From contig JBMNGP010000003.1 of the NCBI GenBank assembly GCA_050949905.1, positions 124,001 to 188,000 on the forward strand: a stretch of DNA of 64,000 nt. The letters run 5' to 3'. The position numbers were made by a program, and so were the translations under genes. Within the stretch, counting starts at the first letter, position 1; each line of letters starts with the position of its first letter. Below the pieces are notes generated by a model. The model worked only from the letters and a program-made list of their open reading frames with translations, did no database searches and was not told the DNA's origin. The DNA is from DUML01 sp050949905. GTDB lineage: Bacteria > Bacillota > Desulfitobacteriia > Desulfitobacteriales > Syntrophobotulaceae. Of this stretch, positions 17,892 through 27,651 are shown in pieces.

Positions 17892-19862
17892 ATGAATTTA
17901 TGGCCAGATCATGAAACAAATATCGACCTTCTTGGCTTTTCCTACATTGCTGATGCTGTTGCAAATCTGGCTTCCGCAGATCATTTGCTTCCAGCTACCA
18001 TTGGCGTTTTTGGTGACTGGGGTAGTGGCAAGTCAAGCCTGATTTCAATGGTTCGGCAAAAGCTTGAAAAAAACGAAAGAACATTAGTGCTAGATTTTAA
18101 TGGCTGGCTCTTTGAGGGATATGATGACGCAAAGTCCGCGCTTATGGGTACAATTATCGATGAGATTTTAAGTCATCAAACACCAAGTAAAAAGGTAAAA
18201 ACTCTTGCGGTGAATTTGTTGCGCCGGGTAAATTGGTTCCGGGTGGCAGGTACGGTGATGCGCCACAGTGTTAAATATGGGACAGCATTGCTTACCGGAG
18301 GTCCAGCAGGTGTGGGGCTGATTGCAGGCCTTGATGCCAAACAGGCTCTGGAAAAGGCCTCAGAGAAAATTAGTGATGTAAAAGAGGAAGAGTTAAACAA
18401 GCTGTTTGAGAGCGAGACGGCACACAATTTAAGGCGGGGCATACGTGAATTCCGGAAGGATTTTGAGTCCTTACTCAGTGAGAGTAACATAGAAAAACTA
18501 GTAGTTATCATTGATGATCTTGATAGGTGCCTGCCTGACACAATTATAGAAACTCTTGAAGCCATTAAGCTTTTTCTCTTTGTACCCCGGACAGCCTTTA
18601 TAATCGGAGCGGATGAGAGGCTGGTAGAATACGCTGTAAAACAGCGTTTTCCGGAGTTTCAGGGCAACAAATCAGAGGTAGGCAAGGACTACCTGGAAAA
18701 GCTAATTCAATATCCGGTAAGGGTACCCCCTCTTGGCAGGGCAGAAATGGAAACCTATATCTCACTACTTTTTACCGAAGCCTCTGGTTTAGACAGTGAC
18801 TTAATAACGAAAACACGCACCAAAGCTTTAGAGTGTATAGGCACGGACCTTGAACTAAGCTTTGGCATTGAGGAAGCCCAGGGAGTGATTGGGGAACTAT
18901 CTAAAGAATTACAGGAGAGCCTGGCCATCTCTGCTCGAATTGCGCCGCTTTTAGCGAGGGGACTCAATGGGAATCCACGTCAGTGCAAGCGATTCCTAAA
19001 CACATTTGTTCTCCGTTTAGAAATGGCTAGACTGCGTGGAATTACCCTTGAGCAGCGCGTCCTGGTAAAACTGATGTTGCTTGAGCGATTCAGGCCGGAA
19101 TCTTTTAAACAACTTGCCCGCTGGCAGGCTGCCCAGGGTGGGCGGCCACAACAACTAAAAAATGCTGAATTATTCTTAGAAGCAGAAAAAGAATATTGCC
19201 AACCTTCAGTCGAAGCAAGAGATGAGGCAAGAGATAAACATGGTGTGAGCGAAACTGAAAAGGGAGCTACAGGAAAAGAACCAGAAAAATCACCTCAACA
19301 ATTGGATACGGATATGCAAGCCTGGCTTTCCGATCCTGTATTAAAAGAATGGATCGAATTTGAGCCCAGGCTTCGAGATACAGATCTCCGCCCCTATTTC
19401 TTTTTCTCACGGGACCTGTTAGGTGCGATCTCTGGTTCAGCCCAGAGAATGAGCAGGCAGGCGCAAGAAATATTAGCCAAAATTCTCAATGAAAGTGAAG
19501 CTGTCAGAAGGACTGCGCTTAAAAACGCAGCACAACTGAGTGAAATGGATGCTGCATCGGTTCTTGAAGGAATCAGTTCCCGTGTTCGGCAAGAAGAAGA
19601 TTATGGAGCGGATGCTTCTGCATTTCAACGTCTCTTTGACTGGGGAGAGGCTCGTCCTGAACTTCTTGGGCAGATAGTTACTATATTAAATGGACTGCCT
19701 GAAGAAAGCCTTCCGATGTTTACGCCCATAAAACTTGTTAATATATGTAATGAAACGCCAACTGCACCTGCGGCATGGCAATTAATCACTCGTTGGGCTG
19801 ATAGTAGTGCAAATACCAAGCTAAAAAAGGCAGCAGTTAGCGCTTTAAAAAAGAAGGAATAA
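17892..19862 (+). CDS. qatA: QatA, KAP-family P-loop ATPase
   Basis: This 656-residue protein opens with a KAP NTPase domain: LGFSYIADAVANL, Walker A FGDWGSGKSSL near 42, FNGWLFEGYDDAKSAL, a likely membrane-proximal insert (about 115-150), and Walker B VVIIDDLDRCLP near 205. A helical C-terminal region follows. It is the first gene of a four-gene operon with qatB, qatC and qatD, the Qat anti-phage system; QatA is the ATPase of that set. GGGGGGAT precedes the ATG. The gene is richer in G and C than the Gabija pair, which suggests separate acquisition. Confidence 0.88.
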   Translation: MNLWPDHETNIDLLGFSYIADAVANLASADHLLPATIGVFGDWGSGKSSLISMVRQKLEKNERTLVLDFNGWLFEGYDDAKSALMGTIIDEILSHQTPSKKVKTLAVNLLRRVNWFRVAGTVMRHSVKYGTALLTGGPAGVGLIAGLDAKQALEKASEKISDVKEEELNKLFESETAHNLRRGIREFRKDFESLLSESNIEKLVVIIDDLDRCLPDTIIETLEAIKLFLFVPRTAFIIGADERLVEYAVKQRFPEFQGNKSEVGKDYLEKLIQYPVRVPPLGRAEMETYISLLFTEASGLDSDLITKTRTKALECIGTDLELSFGIEEAQGVIGELSKELQESLAISARIAPLLARGLNGNPRQCKRFLNTFVLRLEMARLRGITLEQRVLVKLMLLERFRPESFKQLARWQAAQGGRPQQLKNAELFLEAEKEYCQPSVEARDEARDKHGVSETEKGATGKEPEKSPQQLDTDMQAWLSDPVLKEWIEFEPRLRDTDLRPYFFFSRDLLGAISGSAQRMSRQAQEILAKILNESEAVRRTALKNAAQLSEMDAASVLEGISSRVRQEEDYGADASAFQRLFDWGEARPELLGQIVTILNGLPEESLPMFTPIKLVNICNETPTAPAAWQLITRWADSSANTKLKKAAVSALKKKE

Positions 19863-19874
19863 GGAGATGTTGTA

Positions 19875-20717
19875 ATGGGTACCTCAACTTCAAACCCTGG
19901 TCCGTTTGATAGACAACCCCTTTTGCCGTCCTGGGCACTTCCACCAGATACAGGCAACGATGCGGAGCCGAATGATGGCGAAAATGAATCCCCTGATAAT
20001 GGGGATCAACAAGATAATTCACCCCTCCCAACACCACCGGTGACATGGCAGATGGCTAAGGCTTCCATGTCCCGGTTTGCTAGTACTGGTGAAAGGAATT
20101 CTTTATCTAGGGCGGGCAGAGATTATGTCGGGGCCAAAGGTGGTAGGAGGGCGGCAGCTCAAGCGGCCAGCACAGGTAAATCGGTGGCCCTAAAAGTGGG
20201 TGGATTTCTTTCCACGGTGGCAAGTGCCGGGATAAGGACAGCACTTGATGAGATTGGCCTAGGCCATATGGTAGGAAGAAGTGCACCGGAAGTATTGGCT
20301 GCCCTTATAGATGTACTTGCTCCCGCTGGTGCCACACTCCAGGAAGCGGCTGCCAGGAAAGCTGCTGATGACGTCTTGGAGAAACTATACGAAGACTATA
20401 TTGCAAAAACAGGAGATGTAACAGCCCTGGAAAGTCTTGATAAAGATGGTATTACCAATGCCATTGAAGCAAGTGTTGCTGGCTACATATATAACCTCTG
20501 GCTTGATGAACTGGGCTTAAGCATAGAAACAAAGGCGATATCACCATTGCAGGCAGTAGGTTTAGAACGTGATGTCAGGGTATATGTCAGGGAACGTGTA
20601 AGGCTTGAACTGGGAGAACAAGATCCGGCGTCAATTGACTGGAATGGCCCTGCTGGGCGTAATATCATTGATACAGTTTTTCAGGAGGCATATGGCTTTT
20701 TGGAGGTGGAACAATGA
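19875..20717 (+). CDS. qatB: QatB, Qat system protein
   Basis: This 280-residue protein has a Pro/Asp/Asn-rich, probably disordered N-terminus (about 1-55), then an Ala/Gly-rich segment (YVGAKGGRRAAAQAASTGKS) and a helical C-terminal domain. It has no catalytic motif I recognise. It is called by position between qatA and qatC and by general features of QatB. The biochemical role of QatB is not established. Start ATG with AAGGAGATG upstream. It overlaps qatC by 4 bases (ATGA). Confidence 0.75.
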   Translation: MGTSTSNPGPFDRQPLLPSWALPPDTGNDAEPNDGENESPDNGDQQDNSPLPTPPVTWQMAKASMSRFASTGERNSLSRAGRDYVGAKGGRRAAAQAASTGKSVALKVGGFLSTVASAGIRTALDEIGLGHMVGRSAPEVLAALIDVLAPAGATLQEAAARKAADDVLEKLYEDYIAKTGDVTALESLDKDGITNAIEASVAGYIYNLWLDELGLSIETKAISPLQAVGLERDVRVYVRERVRLELGEQDPASIDWNGPAGRNIIDTVFQEAYGFLEVEQ

Positions 20718-22042
20718 GTTGGGATGTAGTTGTTAGAATTGGGAATAGTGATAGTTTTGCTCCTATAAGCCAGGGTGGGCCTGTATTAGGCGTATCATTT
20801 GACAGGCCGGGAGATCCATTTTTGGCTCGGGAAAGTGTCCTTGATAAAATCGCAGATGTTCTTGGTTCTGTCCCAGGAAATACTGCTTGCGATCTTTTGC
20901 GTGCTGCAATTGTTGTTTATTCTGCTGATCTATTAATCTCACGCAGATATGCAGCAGATGGGTGGACAAGGGATATTAATGTTTATCTTCCTGTCACTTC
21001 GTTAGCAGTTTGGCAGCAGGCAGGGCCGTTACTTACCAAATTATTGACCTTTCTTAGTGGGGACCGCTGGCAATTTTACTTCCGGGAGTCTTCAGCAGAA
21101 CAGGAATGTTATAAAAAACTGCCTGAAAATCTGCCTGAGGTAGTATCTTTATTTTCCGGGGGTCTCGACTCCCTTATTGGTGCTATTGACCTGCTATCGG
21201 AAGGTAAAAAGGTAGCACTTGTGTCACACCATGGAGGGGGCAGCACGCCCAAATTCCAGAATGACCTATTTAAGTGTTTAAAAGACGAATATGGTGAACA
21301 GGTAGTGCCACTCCAGTTTTATGTTCTTCCTCCGCAAGTTCCCAGATTAGATTCGGACCCAGACAACGAAGATACTACACGCACGAGATCTTTTCTGTTT
21401 TTTGTACTGGGTATTGCAGTGGCTGATACTCTGGGTACGGGTATTCCCCTATATGTGGCTGAAAACGGGCTTATCTCACTCAATGTCCCACTGACACCAG
21501 CTCGGCTTGGCAGTTGTAGCACTCGTACAACCCATCCATACTACATTGCTTTGTTTAGGGAATTATTGCAGGCCTTAAATTTAGCTCATCCTCTGAATCT
21601 CGATTACCGGTTTAAGACAAAAGGTGAGATGCTTAGGGAAAGTAAGAATCAGGATTTGTTAAGAAGAACCCTTCCTCTTAGCATGTCCTGCGCCCACCCG
21701 GATAATCGCCGCCTTGAGAACTTACCGCCTGGTGGTCACTGCGGGTATTGCTTCCCCTGCATCATCCGCCAGGCAGCAGTCTTTGAAAGTGGTATACCGG
21801 ATGCAGCCTATGACAATGACATTTTTCACCTGCCGCCACTCTCAAGATCAGATAAAGGGAAAGACCTACGGGCAATGGAAATTGCTCTGGAAAGATTTAG
21901 TCAACGGGGAGAGGAGAAGGCTGTTTTTGACGTACTCAGTTCCGGACCTATCTCTCCTGATGAATTATCCCATTACATCGGGGTATATTGTCGTGGGATG
22001 AAAGAAATAGCAAAATTTTTGAGGAGTAATAAAGATGAATAG
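20714..22042 (+). CDS. qatC: QatC, QueC-like PP-loop enzyme
   Basis: The 442-residue protein carries a QueC-type PP-loop ATP-binding motif (LFSGGLDSLIGA, about residue 140), and near residue 335 Cys ligands in SMSCAHPDN and CGYCFPCIIR, the zinc site of 7-cyano-7-deazaguanine synthases. QueC makes preQ0, and in Qat the homologue may modify protein or nucleic acid. The N-terminal 130 residues are extra relative to QueC. It lies between qatB (4-base overlap) and qatD (8-base overlap), so translation of the three is coupled. Confidence 0.88.
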   Translation: MSWDVVVRIGNSDSFAPISQGGPVLGVSFDRPGDPFLARESVLDKIADVLGSVPGNTACDLLRAAIVVYSADLLISRRYAADGWTRDINVYLPVTSLAVWQQAGPLLTKLLTFLSGDRWQFYFRESSAEQECYKKLPENLPEVVSLFSGGLDSLIGAIDLLSEGKKVALVSHHGGGSTPKFQNDLFKCLKDEYGEQVVPLQFYVLPPQVPRLDSDPDNEDTTRTRSFLFFVLGIAVADTLGTGIPLYVAENGLISLNVPLTPARLGSCSTRTTHPYYIALFRELLQALNLAHPLNLDYRFKTKGEMLRESKNQDLLRRTLPLSMSCAHPDNRRLENLPPGGHCGYCFPCIIRQAAVFESGIPDAAYDNDIFHLPPLSRSDKGKDLRAMEIALERFSQRGEEKAVFDVLSSGPISPDELSHYIGVYCRGMKEIAKFLRSNKDE

Positions 22043-22784
22043 CCTGAATACGGGTCGGCTAGTAGACTGTCATTTTCATTTGGACCTGTTTGAAAATCCA
22101 GTTAGGATCGCAACTGAAATTGAGGCCTCAGGGGTTGAGGTAATAGCTGTTACGAATACGCCCTCTGTTTTTAAAGCCACTCAGAACCTTGTGAGTTGCT
22201 ATAAATATATTCACGCTTCTCTGGGTTTACATCCCCAACTTGTGGGAACGCGGAGCCAGGAACTTGTACTCATGGAGAATCTAATGAAGGAAACCCGTTT
22301 TATTGGGGAAGTAGGCCTGGATTACACTACCGGAAACGAACAGGAAATTAAGCTCCAGCGAAAGGTTTTCGAAGAGATTTTAAAGCAATGCGCAGCAGAA
22401 GGAAATAAAATTCTCAATGTTCATTCACGTAGGGCAGCCAGTGATGTTATTGCTATGATTGGGCCTAATTATCCGGGACGAGTTATTCTTCACTGGTTTA
22501 GCGGAACAATAAAAGACCTAAAAAAAGCAATGGAGTATGGTATGTACATATCAGTCAATATTTCCATGGTAAGATCGGCTAAAGGTCAAAGCCTAATAAA
22601 GCATTTGGACCCTAATCTGGTACTCACTGAGACTGACGGTCCTTTTGTTCGTGTCGGAAAAGTACCAGCGGTTCCTGCTGAGGTCATTAATGTGATTTAT
22701 TTTCTCGCTAATGCTTGGAAATGCGATTTGGAGGAAGCAAAGGCTCGTGTCTATGCAAACTATTTCAGAGCTGTTAATTTTTAA
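22035..22784 (+). CDS. qatD: QatD, TatD-family metal-dependent DNase
   Basis: This 249-residue TatD-type hydrolase has all metal ligands: HFHLD at the start (His-x-His), the Glu in FIGEVGLDY, His in LNVHSRRA, His in ILHWFSG and Asp in TETDGPFV. TatD proteins are 3'-5' exonucleases or deoxyribonucleases; in Qat this is the likely nuclease effector. GAGGAGT precedes its ATG within the end of qatC. A terminator-like hairpin follows at 22914. It completes the four-gene set. Confidence 0.9.
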   Translation: MNSLNTGRLVDCHFHLDLFENPVRIATEIEASGVEVIAVTNTPSVFKATQNLVSCYKYIHASLGLHPQLVGTRSQELVLMENLMKETRFIGEVGLDYTTGNEQEIKLQRKVFEEILKQCAAEGNKILNVHSRRAASDVIAMIGPNYPGRVILHWFSGTIKDLKKAMEYGMYISVNISMVRSAKGQSLIKHLDPNLVLTETDGPFVRVGKVPAVPAEVINVIYFLANAWKCDLEEAKARVYANYFRAVNF

Positions 22785-22913
22785 TATAGCATCCTGTAAA
22801 CTCTTTAAAAAAATATATAAATTTTATGTTTGGAATTTTTGATGACATCTATTTGTTGTAAAGCATAACCGAAGACATCAAATATACCAAATAATTAATG
22901 AGATTAAAGAGCT

Positions 22914-22944
22914 AGCATAGACGGATATTCGGTCAATGCTTTTT
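22914..22944 (+). terminator. Terminator of the Qat operon
   Basis: AGCATAGAC (22914-22922) pairs imperfectly with GGTCAATGCT (22931-22940), followed by T residues. Confidence 0.6.
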
Positions 22945-23031
22945 AGTTTTATCTGTTTCACACGCTCAACGCACGTGGAGACGATAATAATGATGACGAA
23001 ATGTGGTTCGGAGGACAAATGAGGCAAGTCA

Positions 23032-23053
23032 ACCACTATATGTAGTGGTTTTT
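23032..23053 (+). terminator. Second small terminator-like hairpin
   Basis: ACCACTA pairs with TAGTGGT across a 4-base loop, followed by TTTT. The surrounding 22945-23253 holds no convincing gene. Confidence 0.55.
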
Positions 23054-23118
23054 AGGCATTACATAGATGACATTGGTATTTTTGAAGATGAGGCGCAAAA
23101 AATACATTTTATTGATGA

Positions 23119-23160
23119 AAGCCAGAGGCATCGGAACGCTGAATTCGGCGCCTCTGGCTT
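23119..23160. repeat. 11-bp inverted repeat upstream of the IS91 remnant
   Basis: AAGCCAGAGGC (23119-23129) pairs with GCCTCTGGCTT (23150-23160). There is no T run. It may be a hairpin near the end of the IS91-type element that follows. Confidence 0.55.
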
Positions 23161-23253
23161 CATATAGACCAGCACAATTAAATAAAGGTTGCTATCAGGT
23201 ATAAAATACTGCCGTCAGGTATAGGAAAAGGTTCTTGAATATAATGGTAAATC

Positions 23254-24379
23254 GTGGTAACCTCAGAACGAACATATGTTCTACTTGAGGTGATTTCCAT
23301 GTTAGCTGCCTGTGTAACCATACCTGAATCATATACTCCGCGCAGCCCTCGCAAGAGCCAATACTACAGGTGTGTTGAAGCGCATTTTGAGGAGCTTGAA
23401 CGCACATGGGACAGCCGTTACCAAAAGCAGTACGGGTATTGTGGCCCCATGTTCTGGACGTGATATATAAATACCTTGACTGCGGTGACCTTCACCAGGG
23501 TTCCGCCCGGGTCAAATGCAATGACTGCAATCATGAATACCTTCTTCCTTTTTCCTGTAAACGTCGCAGCTTTTGTCCTACTTGCCATCAGAAGCGAGTG
23601 GTTGAATTCGGTGAACACTTGCACGAGGAGGTTTTAGAAGATGTAGCCCACCGCCAGTGGGTTTTCAGCCTTCCAAAACGCCTGCAGCCAGGGTTATCTA
23701 TGAAGGCAAGACCAGCAAGTTAAGCGAAACCTTCACAGCTCTCGATTTTCTGGCCAGGCTTGTAACCCACATTCCCGGCAGGGGTGAACAGATGGTCAGG
23801 TACTATGGCTTCTACTCCAACAAATCGCGGGGTATGCGGAAGAAGGAAGAACAGGAGAAGCAAGACGGCAATAATCCTGATTCTGTTCAAGTAATAGTTG
23901 ATTCCAATATTGGAAGGAAGAAATTCCGTAAAAACTGGGCACGGCTTATTCAGAAAATCTACCATGTTAATCCTCTATTATGTCCGAAGTGCAACGGCGA
24001 AATGAGGATAATATCGTTTATTGAAGATGAAGCTGCCATAAAAAAGGTATTGATTCATCTTAATCTCTGGCTGCCGGACAACCATGACCATCCACCTGGC
24101 AGCATTATGCTTCAAGTTCAGCCGCAAAGAAGCTTTGAGTGGTGGGAAGCTGTTAACCAAGTATCAGACCTCGAGTATGTGGATGACAGCATGCAAAAGC
24201 CTTATGAAGATGATTTTTCACAGCAGACACCCTATGAGAACTGGGATATTATATGGAGGAATTTGTATTTGCTGCTTCCCACTCTGTATGCCATGCGCAA
24301 ATTTAATTACCGTCTGAATCACTGCCTGTTTATTAATGCTCTCGCTCTCTTTTTGCCGTATGAAATCTTCTCATTATAA
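23254..24379 (+). pseudogene. IS91-family transposase, frameshifted and internally deleted
   Basis: Three frames together read as an IS91-type transposase. The N-terminal part at 23254-23440 includes YRCVEAHFEELERTWDSRYQ. After a frameshift near 23440 comes the zinc-binding part, with LDCGDLHQGSARVKC, FSCKRRSFCPTCHQKRVVEF and WVFSLPKRL, to about 23690. A third frame then gives only the C-terminus (GRGEQMVRYYGFYSNKSRG, CPKCNGEMRIISFIED). The central part that should carry the catalytic HUH histidines and Tyr is missing. IS91 elements move by rolling-circle replication, and this copy cannot. It separates the Qat operon from the hydrolase region. Confidence 0.85.
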
Positions 24380-24505
24380 ACTAACAGCTCAATTTTCCTC
24401 AAAAATACCTTGATATAGACCATCAAATAGATTAAATCGTATATGTGTGGAAAAGAAAATTCCTATCCAAAAATACACCAACTAATATTTTTGGCACATA
24501 TATAA

Positions 24506-24535
24506 AAAGAAAACAGAGGTTACTTTTGCAACCTC
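24506..24535 (-). terminator. Leftward terminator of the alpha/beta hydrolase gene
   Basis: GAGGTT (24516-24521) pairs with AACCTC (24530-24535). Read on the minus strand it is followed by a T-rich tract. Confidence 0.65.
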
Positions 24536-24572
24536 CCATAAAAATATTTTTATTATTCAATTGATTAATATT

Positions 24573-25388
24573 CTATCCAATAAATTCTATTACTAGTTTA
24601 TTAAATCGCTCAGGTTCTTCAAAGAACATGAGATGTCCTCTTTCTTCAAATATTTCAAGTTTAGAGCCGGCGATTTTTTCATGATTCCATACTTGAGAAT
24701 GCCAGTTTATGAAACTCTTTTTACCGCCAACTATCAGAGCAGGAATATTGATTGTAGGTATTACATCCCTCCAGTCATTCAACCAGTGTATAAAGGCTAA
24801 ACGTGAAGAATTCTCAGCAGGCATTTTAAGATTTTCTTCTATTAAAAAATTTCTGTCATCCTCAGATGCATTTATGGTAAGTAAACCATCAATCAGATCC
24901 TTCGTAAATTTTGGTTTATCAGCATTAATACTTTTACATACCGCGACAAGCTCATCAAATGTCCATAAACCCAAATCATTCTCATCTGTTTTCAGCAACC
25001 ATCCTGGTTGATCTACCAAAATCATTTTTGACAATCTTTCCGAGCCGAATAAATCCCAGTAACTCCATATAACAGAACATCCCATAGACCAGCCAAGAAT
25101 ATTCACATCTTCTAATCCTAAATAAATGAAAAGTTCATGAACGTCCTTAGCAAATCGTGAAATACGATAACCATGGCTAGGTTTATCAGATTCACCGTGA
25201 CCTCTAAGATCCACTGCAATAACCCGATAGTATTTACTTAATTCTGCTATGTTTTTCTTGAACTCTGCCGCAGATTGAGACCAGCCGTGAATCATCACCA
25301 ATGGCTTACCCGAACCTGCTTCCAGGTAGTGTAAACGAACCCCGTCCCGCAATGTGAAATAGTTAGATTGACCAATTTCCTTAAACAT
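24573..25388 (-). CDS. Alpha/beta hydrolase
   Basis: This 271-residue hydrolase has the oxyanion motif MIHGWSQSA, the nucleophile elbow GWSMGCS, an acid in the FVIVGGKK-like strand region and a C-terminal catalytic His in ERGHLMFFEEPE. The LRGHGESDKPSHGYRI segment is typical of the fluoroperoxidase/epoxide-hydrolase/esterase branch. The substrate cannot be read from sequence. The gene is divergent from the Rrf2 regulator at 25832, and its upstream region contains the palindromes at 25485-25750, so Rrf2 control is likely. Confidence 0.88.
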   Translation of the reverse strand: MFKEIGQSNYFTLRDGVRLHYLEAGSGKPLVMIHGWSQSAAEFKKNIAELSKYYRVIAVDLRGHGESDKPSHGYRISRFAKDVHELFIYLGLEDVNILGWSMGCSVIWSYWDLFGSERLSKMILVDQPGWLLKTDENDLGLWTFDELVAVCKSINADKPKFTKDLIDGLLTINASEDDRNFLIEENLKMPAENSSRLAFIHWLNDWRDVIPTINIPALIVGGKKSFINWHSQVWNHEKIAGSKLEIFEERGHLMFFEEPERFNKLVIEFIG

Positions 25389-25484
25389 TTAATCCTCTCC
25401 CTTCTTTTTTACATCTTTTAGAAGAAATTAATCCAACTTATGAATCCGTACTTCACCCCCTAAAGCCATTTTTCCATATAATAC

Positions 25485-25750
25485 TGTGCATTTTTTTGCA
25501 CAATTATATTATTCTACAACCTTGATTCTTTACATTTTCACTTATCAAGGGTAAAATTATATCCTATAGGTTTCTTCTGGAATATTAAAGAATATAGCCG
25601 CATTGAATAGTGAATATTATTGCACAATTTACTTGGAACCAAGCCCTAGTATTTTGTGAAACGGCTGCCTATCCTTGATAATACACGTTTTTACGTATAT
25701 CATTTAGTTTTATAAATTTATGCTTTAATAACTGTGCTTATCTTTGCACA
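25485..25750. promoter_or_regulatory. Three evenly spaced palindromic operators
   Basis: TGTGCA-N6-TGCACA at 25485-25502 is a perfect palindrome. TGTGCT-N6-TGCACA lies at 25733-25750, and a degraded copy AGTGAA-N6-TGCACA at 25609-25626. Their start points are exactly 124 bp apart. All three continue with ATT after the palindrome. They are the likely binding sites for the Rrf2 regulator at 25832. They fill the 443-base gap between the divergent genes. Confidence 0.7.
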
Positions 25751-25831
25751 ATTTAATTATAGCCCTATCTTATTTGTTTTGCAAGTTAAAATATTTTGTC
25801 AATGCATAGAATGTACTGAAAGGAGATTAAT

Positions 25832-26245
25832 ATGCAATTAGTCGCACTAGCAGGGGATCTTGGTCCCAAATGGTTTCATCTTGCTTTACGCGCTCTAGTT
25901 CTGATAGCACAGTCTAGAGATATGTTAACCAGTACTCAAATCGCTGAAAGACTAGGAAGTGAAAGTACCTTTCTTAGAAAAATACTGGTGCGTTTATCCA
26001 AAAGCAATATTGTCATCTCCTATCCTGGACGTTATGGGGGATATACTCTAGGTAAACCCGTAAATGAAATAAAGGTGCTGGATGTCTATCAAGCCTTGGT
26101 AAACACGACACCCACACCCTACTATTCAGTCCCTTCTACAGGTTCCGAGTATTTTATTTCACTCATAGTAACAAAAGGAGAAAAAGCTTTTCAATCAGTA
26201 TTGGAAGATTTCACAATAGAAGAATTACTTAATAATGAGTCTTGA
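25832..26245 (+). CDS. Rrf2-family transcriptional regulator
   Basis: The 137-residue protein has the Rrf2 winged helix: LALRALVLIAQSRDMLTSTQ, IAERLGSESTFLRKIL, then the wing YPGRYGGYTLGKP. It lacks the three Cys residues that bind a cluster in IscR/NsrR-type members, so it probably senses another signal. AAAGGAG precedes the ATG. It is divergent from one alpha/beta hydrolase gene and convergent with another (26283), and lies next to three palindromes. It probably represses the hydrolase gene, itself, or both. Confidence 0.88.
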   Translation: MQLVALAGDLGPKWFHLALRALVLIAQSRDMLTSTQIAERLGSESTFLRKILVRLSKSNIVISYPGRYGGYTLGKPVNEIKVLDVYQALVNTTPTPYYSVPSTGSEYFISLIVTKGEKAFQSVLEDFTIEELLNNES

Positions 26246-26282
26246 TAACAACGAATCTCGTAACGGATATATTTCCGTATAT

Positions 26283-27251
26283 CTATTTATACAACGCACG
26301 TTTCAAGAACCACATTGCCGTATTTACAGCATGTCTACTTATACTTGCTTCCGGAATCTCCAGCTCAAAACCATGAATTCCGCCAGGATAGAGAGTGAAC
26401 CCAACAGGAACGCCTGCTTGAATTAGCCTATTTACATATTCTATAGTTTCATCGCGGTGCGGATCCAAATCTCCAATGTAGCAATAGCAAGGGGGTAAGC
26501 CTGAAAAATCCTTAGCTCTGCTTGGCGCCGCATAAGGAGAAATATCATCTCTGTTTTCGTGACCTTTTCCTAAATATAAATTCCATATTTTCTTGCATGA
26601 ATCATAATTAAGCGCTCTAGGATCGGTGTACTCCAGACAGGATTTTGTCTTTAACCGGTCATCAATTGTGGGGGCAATCGGCATTTGAAATATCAGTTTA
26701 GGACCTTTGCGGTCTCTCGCCATTAATGCCACTGCAATAGACAATCCTCCGCCACAACTCAAACCGGTTACCGCAAGACGCTCAGAATCAACTCCAAGTT
26801 CCTTGGAATTCGCCTCAAACCATAAAAGCGTAGAATAACAATCTTCATAAGCGGCTGGTGCAGGATTCTCTGGTGACAAGCGATAATCCGGAGATATAAT
26901 TATACAGTTTATTTCTTTCACATATTTGTAACAAGTAGCATCCTCATGAGCTGGACTTCCAATAGTAAATCCACCGTAATGCAGGTAAAGTACACCGGGC
27001 AACAGCCCTTTTTTTATTTTTGGTTCATAGATACGAACAGGAATGTCTGGTGCACCTTCAGGTCCTGGAATAGACCTTACAGTTAGTATAACGTCTGGAT
27101 CTGGGGGCGTAGGAATCAATGGATAGATAATATCTCTCCCAATTTTTCTAATTATAGTTTCATTACTCCAAGCTCCCATATAAGCTGGTGGATTAGTTAA
27201 GACACTTATGAACTCAGGATCAATCTTCTCTTCTAAGTAATTTTTACTCAT
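26283..27251 (-). CDS. HSL-type alpha/beta hydrolase (esterase/lipase)
   Basis: This 322-residue esterase belongs to the hormone-sensitive-lipase family. The oxyanion motif is LHYGGFTIG (usually HGGG; here HYGG), the nucleophile TGLSCGGGLS, the acid GDLDPHRDE and the His in GGIHGFEL. The PDYRLSPENPAPAAYEDC segment is the family hallmark. It is cytoplasmic, with no signal peptide. It converges on the Rrf2 gene, with 37 bases between the two stop codons. The likely substrate is a short acyl ester; this is inferred from family only. Confidence 0.9.
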   Translation of the reverse strand: MSKNYLEEKIDPEFISVLTNPPAYMGAWSNETIIRKIGRDIIYPLIPTPPDPDVILTVRSIPGPEGAPDIPVRIYEPKIKKGLLPGVLYLHYGGFTIGSPAHEDATCYKYVKEINCIIISPDYRLSPENPAPAAYEDCYSTLLWFEANSKELGVDSERLAVTGLSCGGGLSIAVALMARDRKGPKLIFQMPIAPTIDDRLKTKSCLEYTDPRALNYDSCKKIWNLYLGKGHENRDDISPYAAPSRAKDFSGLPPCYCYIGDLDPHRDETIEYVNRLIQAGVPVGFTLYPGGIHGFELEIPEASISRHAVNTAMWFLKRALYK

Positions 27252-27463
27252 ATTAATTCCTCTTTTATTAGTCTATTGATTTCATCAATAGCAAAAGACC
27301 TAAAGAGGGTTAAGTGCCCGCTTTAGGTTGTTTCTTATACACCAAATTATAACTTAATAAACGTAAATAATTCAAGCAATTACCAATTTACCATCTAGAA
27401 TCCTTATAGATAAACAGATCATTTGAAGATGGGGAGCGCTCGATTTTCTCTTCAACTGACCAA

Positions 27464-27496
27464 AATAGCCCGATCGAATCAGTCGATCGGGCTATT
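27464..27496. repeat. 14-bp perfect hairpin
   Basis: AATAGCCCGATCGA pairs with TCGATCGGGCTATT around a 5-base loop. It is not placed as a terminator for either neighbour. It may be a relic of a lost gene or a mobile-element end. Confidence 0.6.
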
Positions 27497-27560
27497 CTTA
27501 GTGATTGCATGCTTCAGTTTGGGAATGCCCTTAGAAGATAACTCCTAATGCAACTAAGAG

Positions 27561-27629
27561 TGTCAAAGGGACGGGGTTGTTGACAACGGCTATGTCTTGG
27601 TAAAACTTTTGGGTTGTCAAAGGGACGGG
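27561..27629. repeat. Two copies of a TGTCAAAGGGACGGG repeat
   Basis: The 15-base motif occurs at 27561-27575 and 27615-27629, with a TTGTTGACAA palindrome between them. Motifs of this kind are known as dispersed REP-like repeats in clostridial genomes. No transposase is attached here. Confidence 0.55.
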
Positions 27630-27651
27630 TGTGAATGGTAAAATAAATTGA

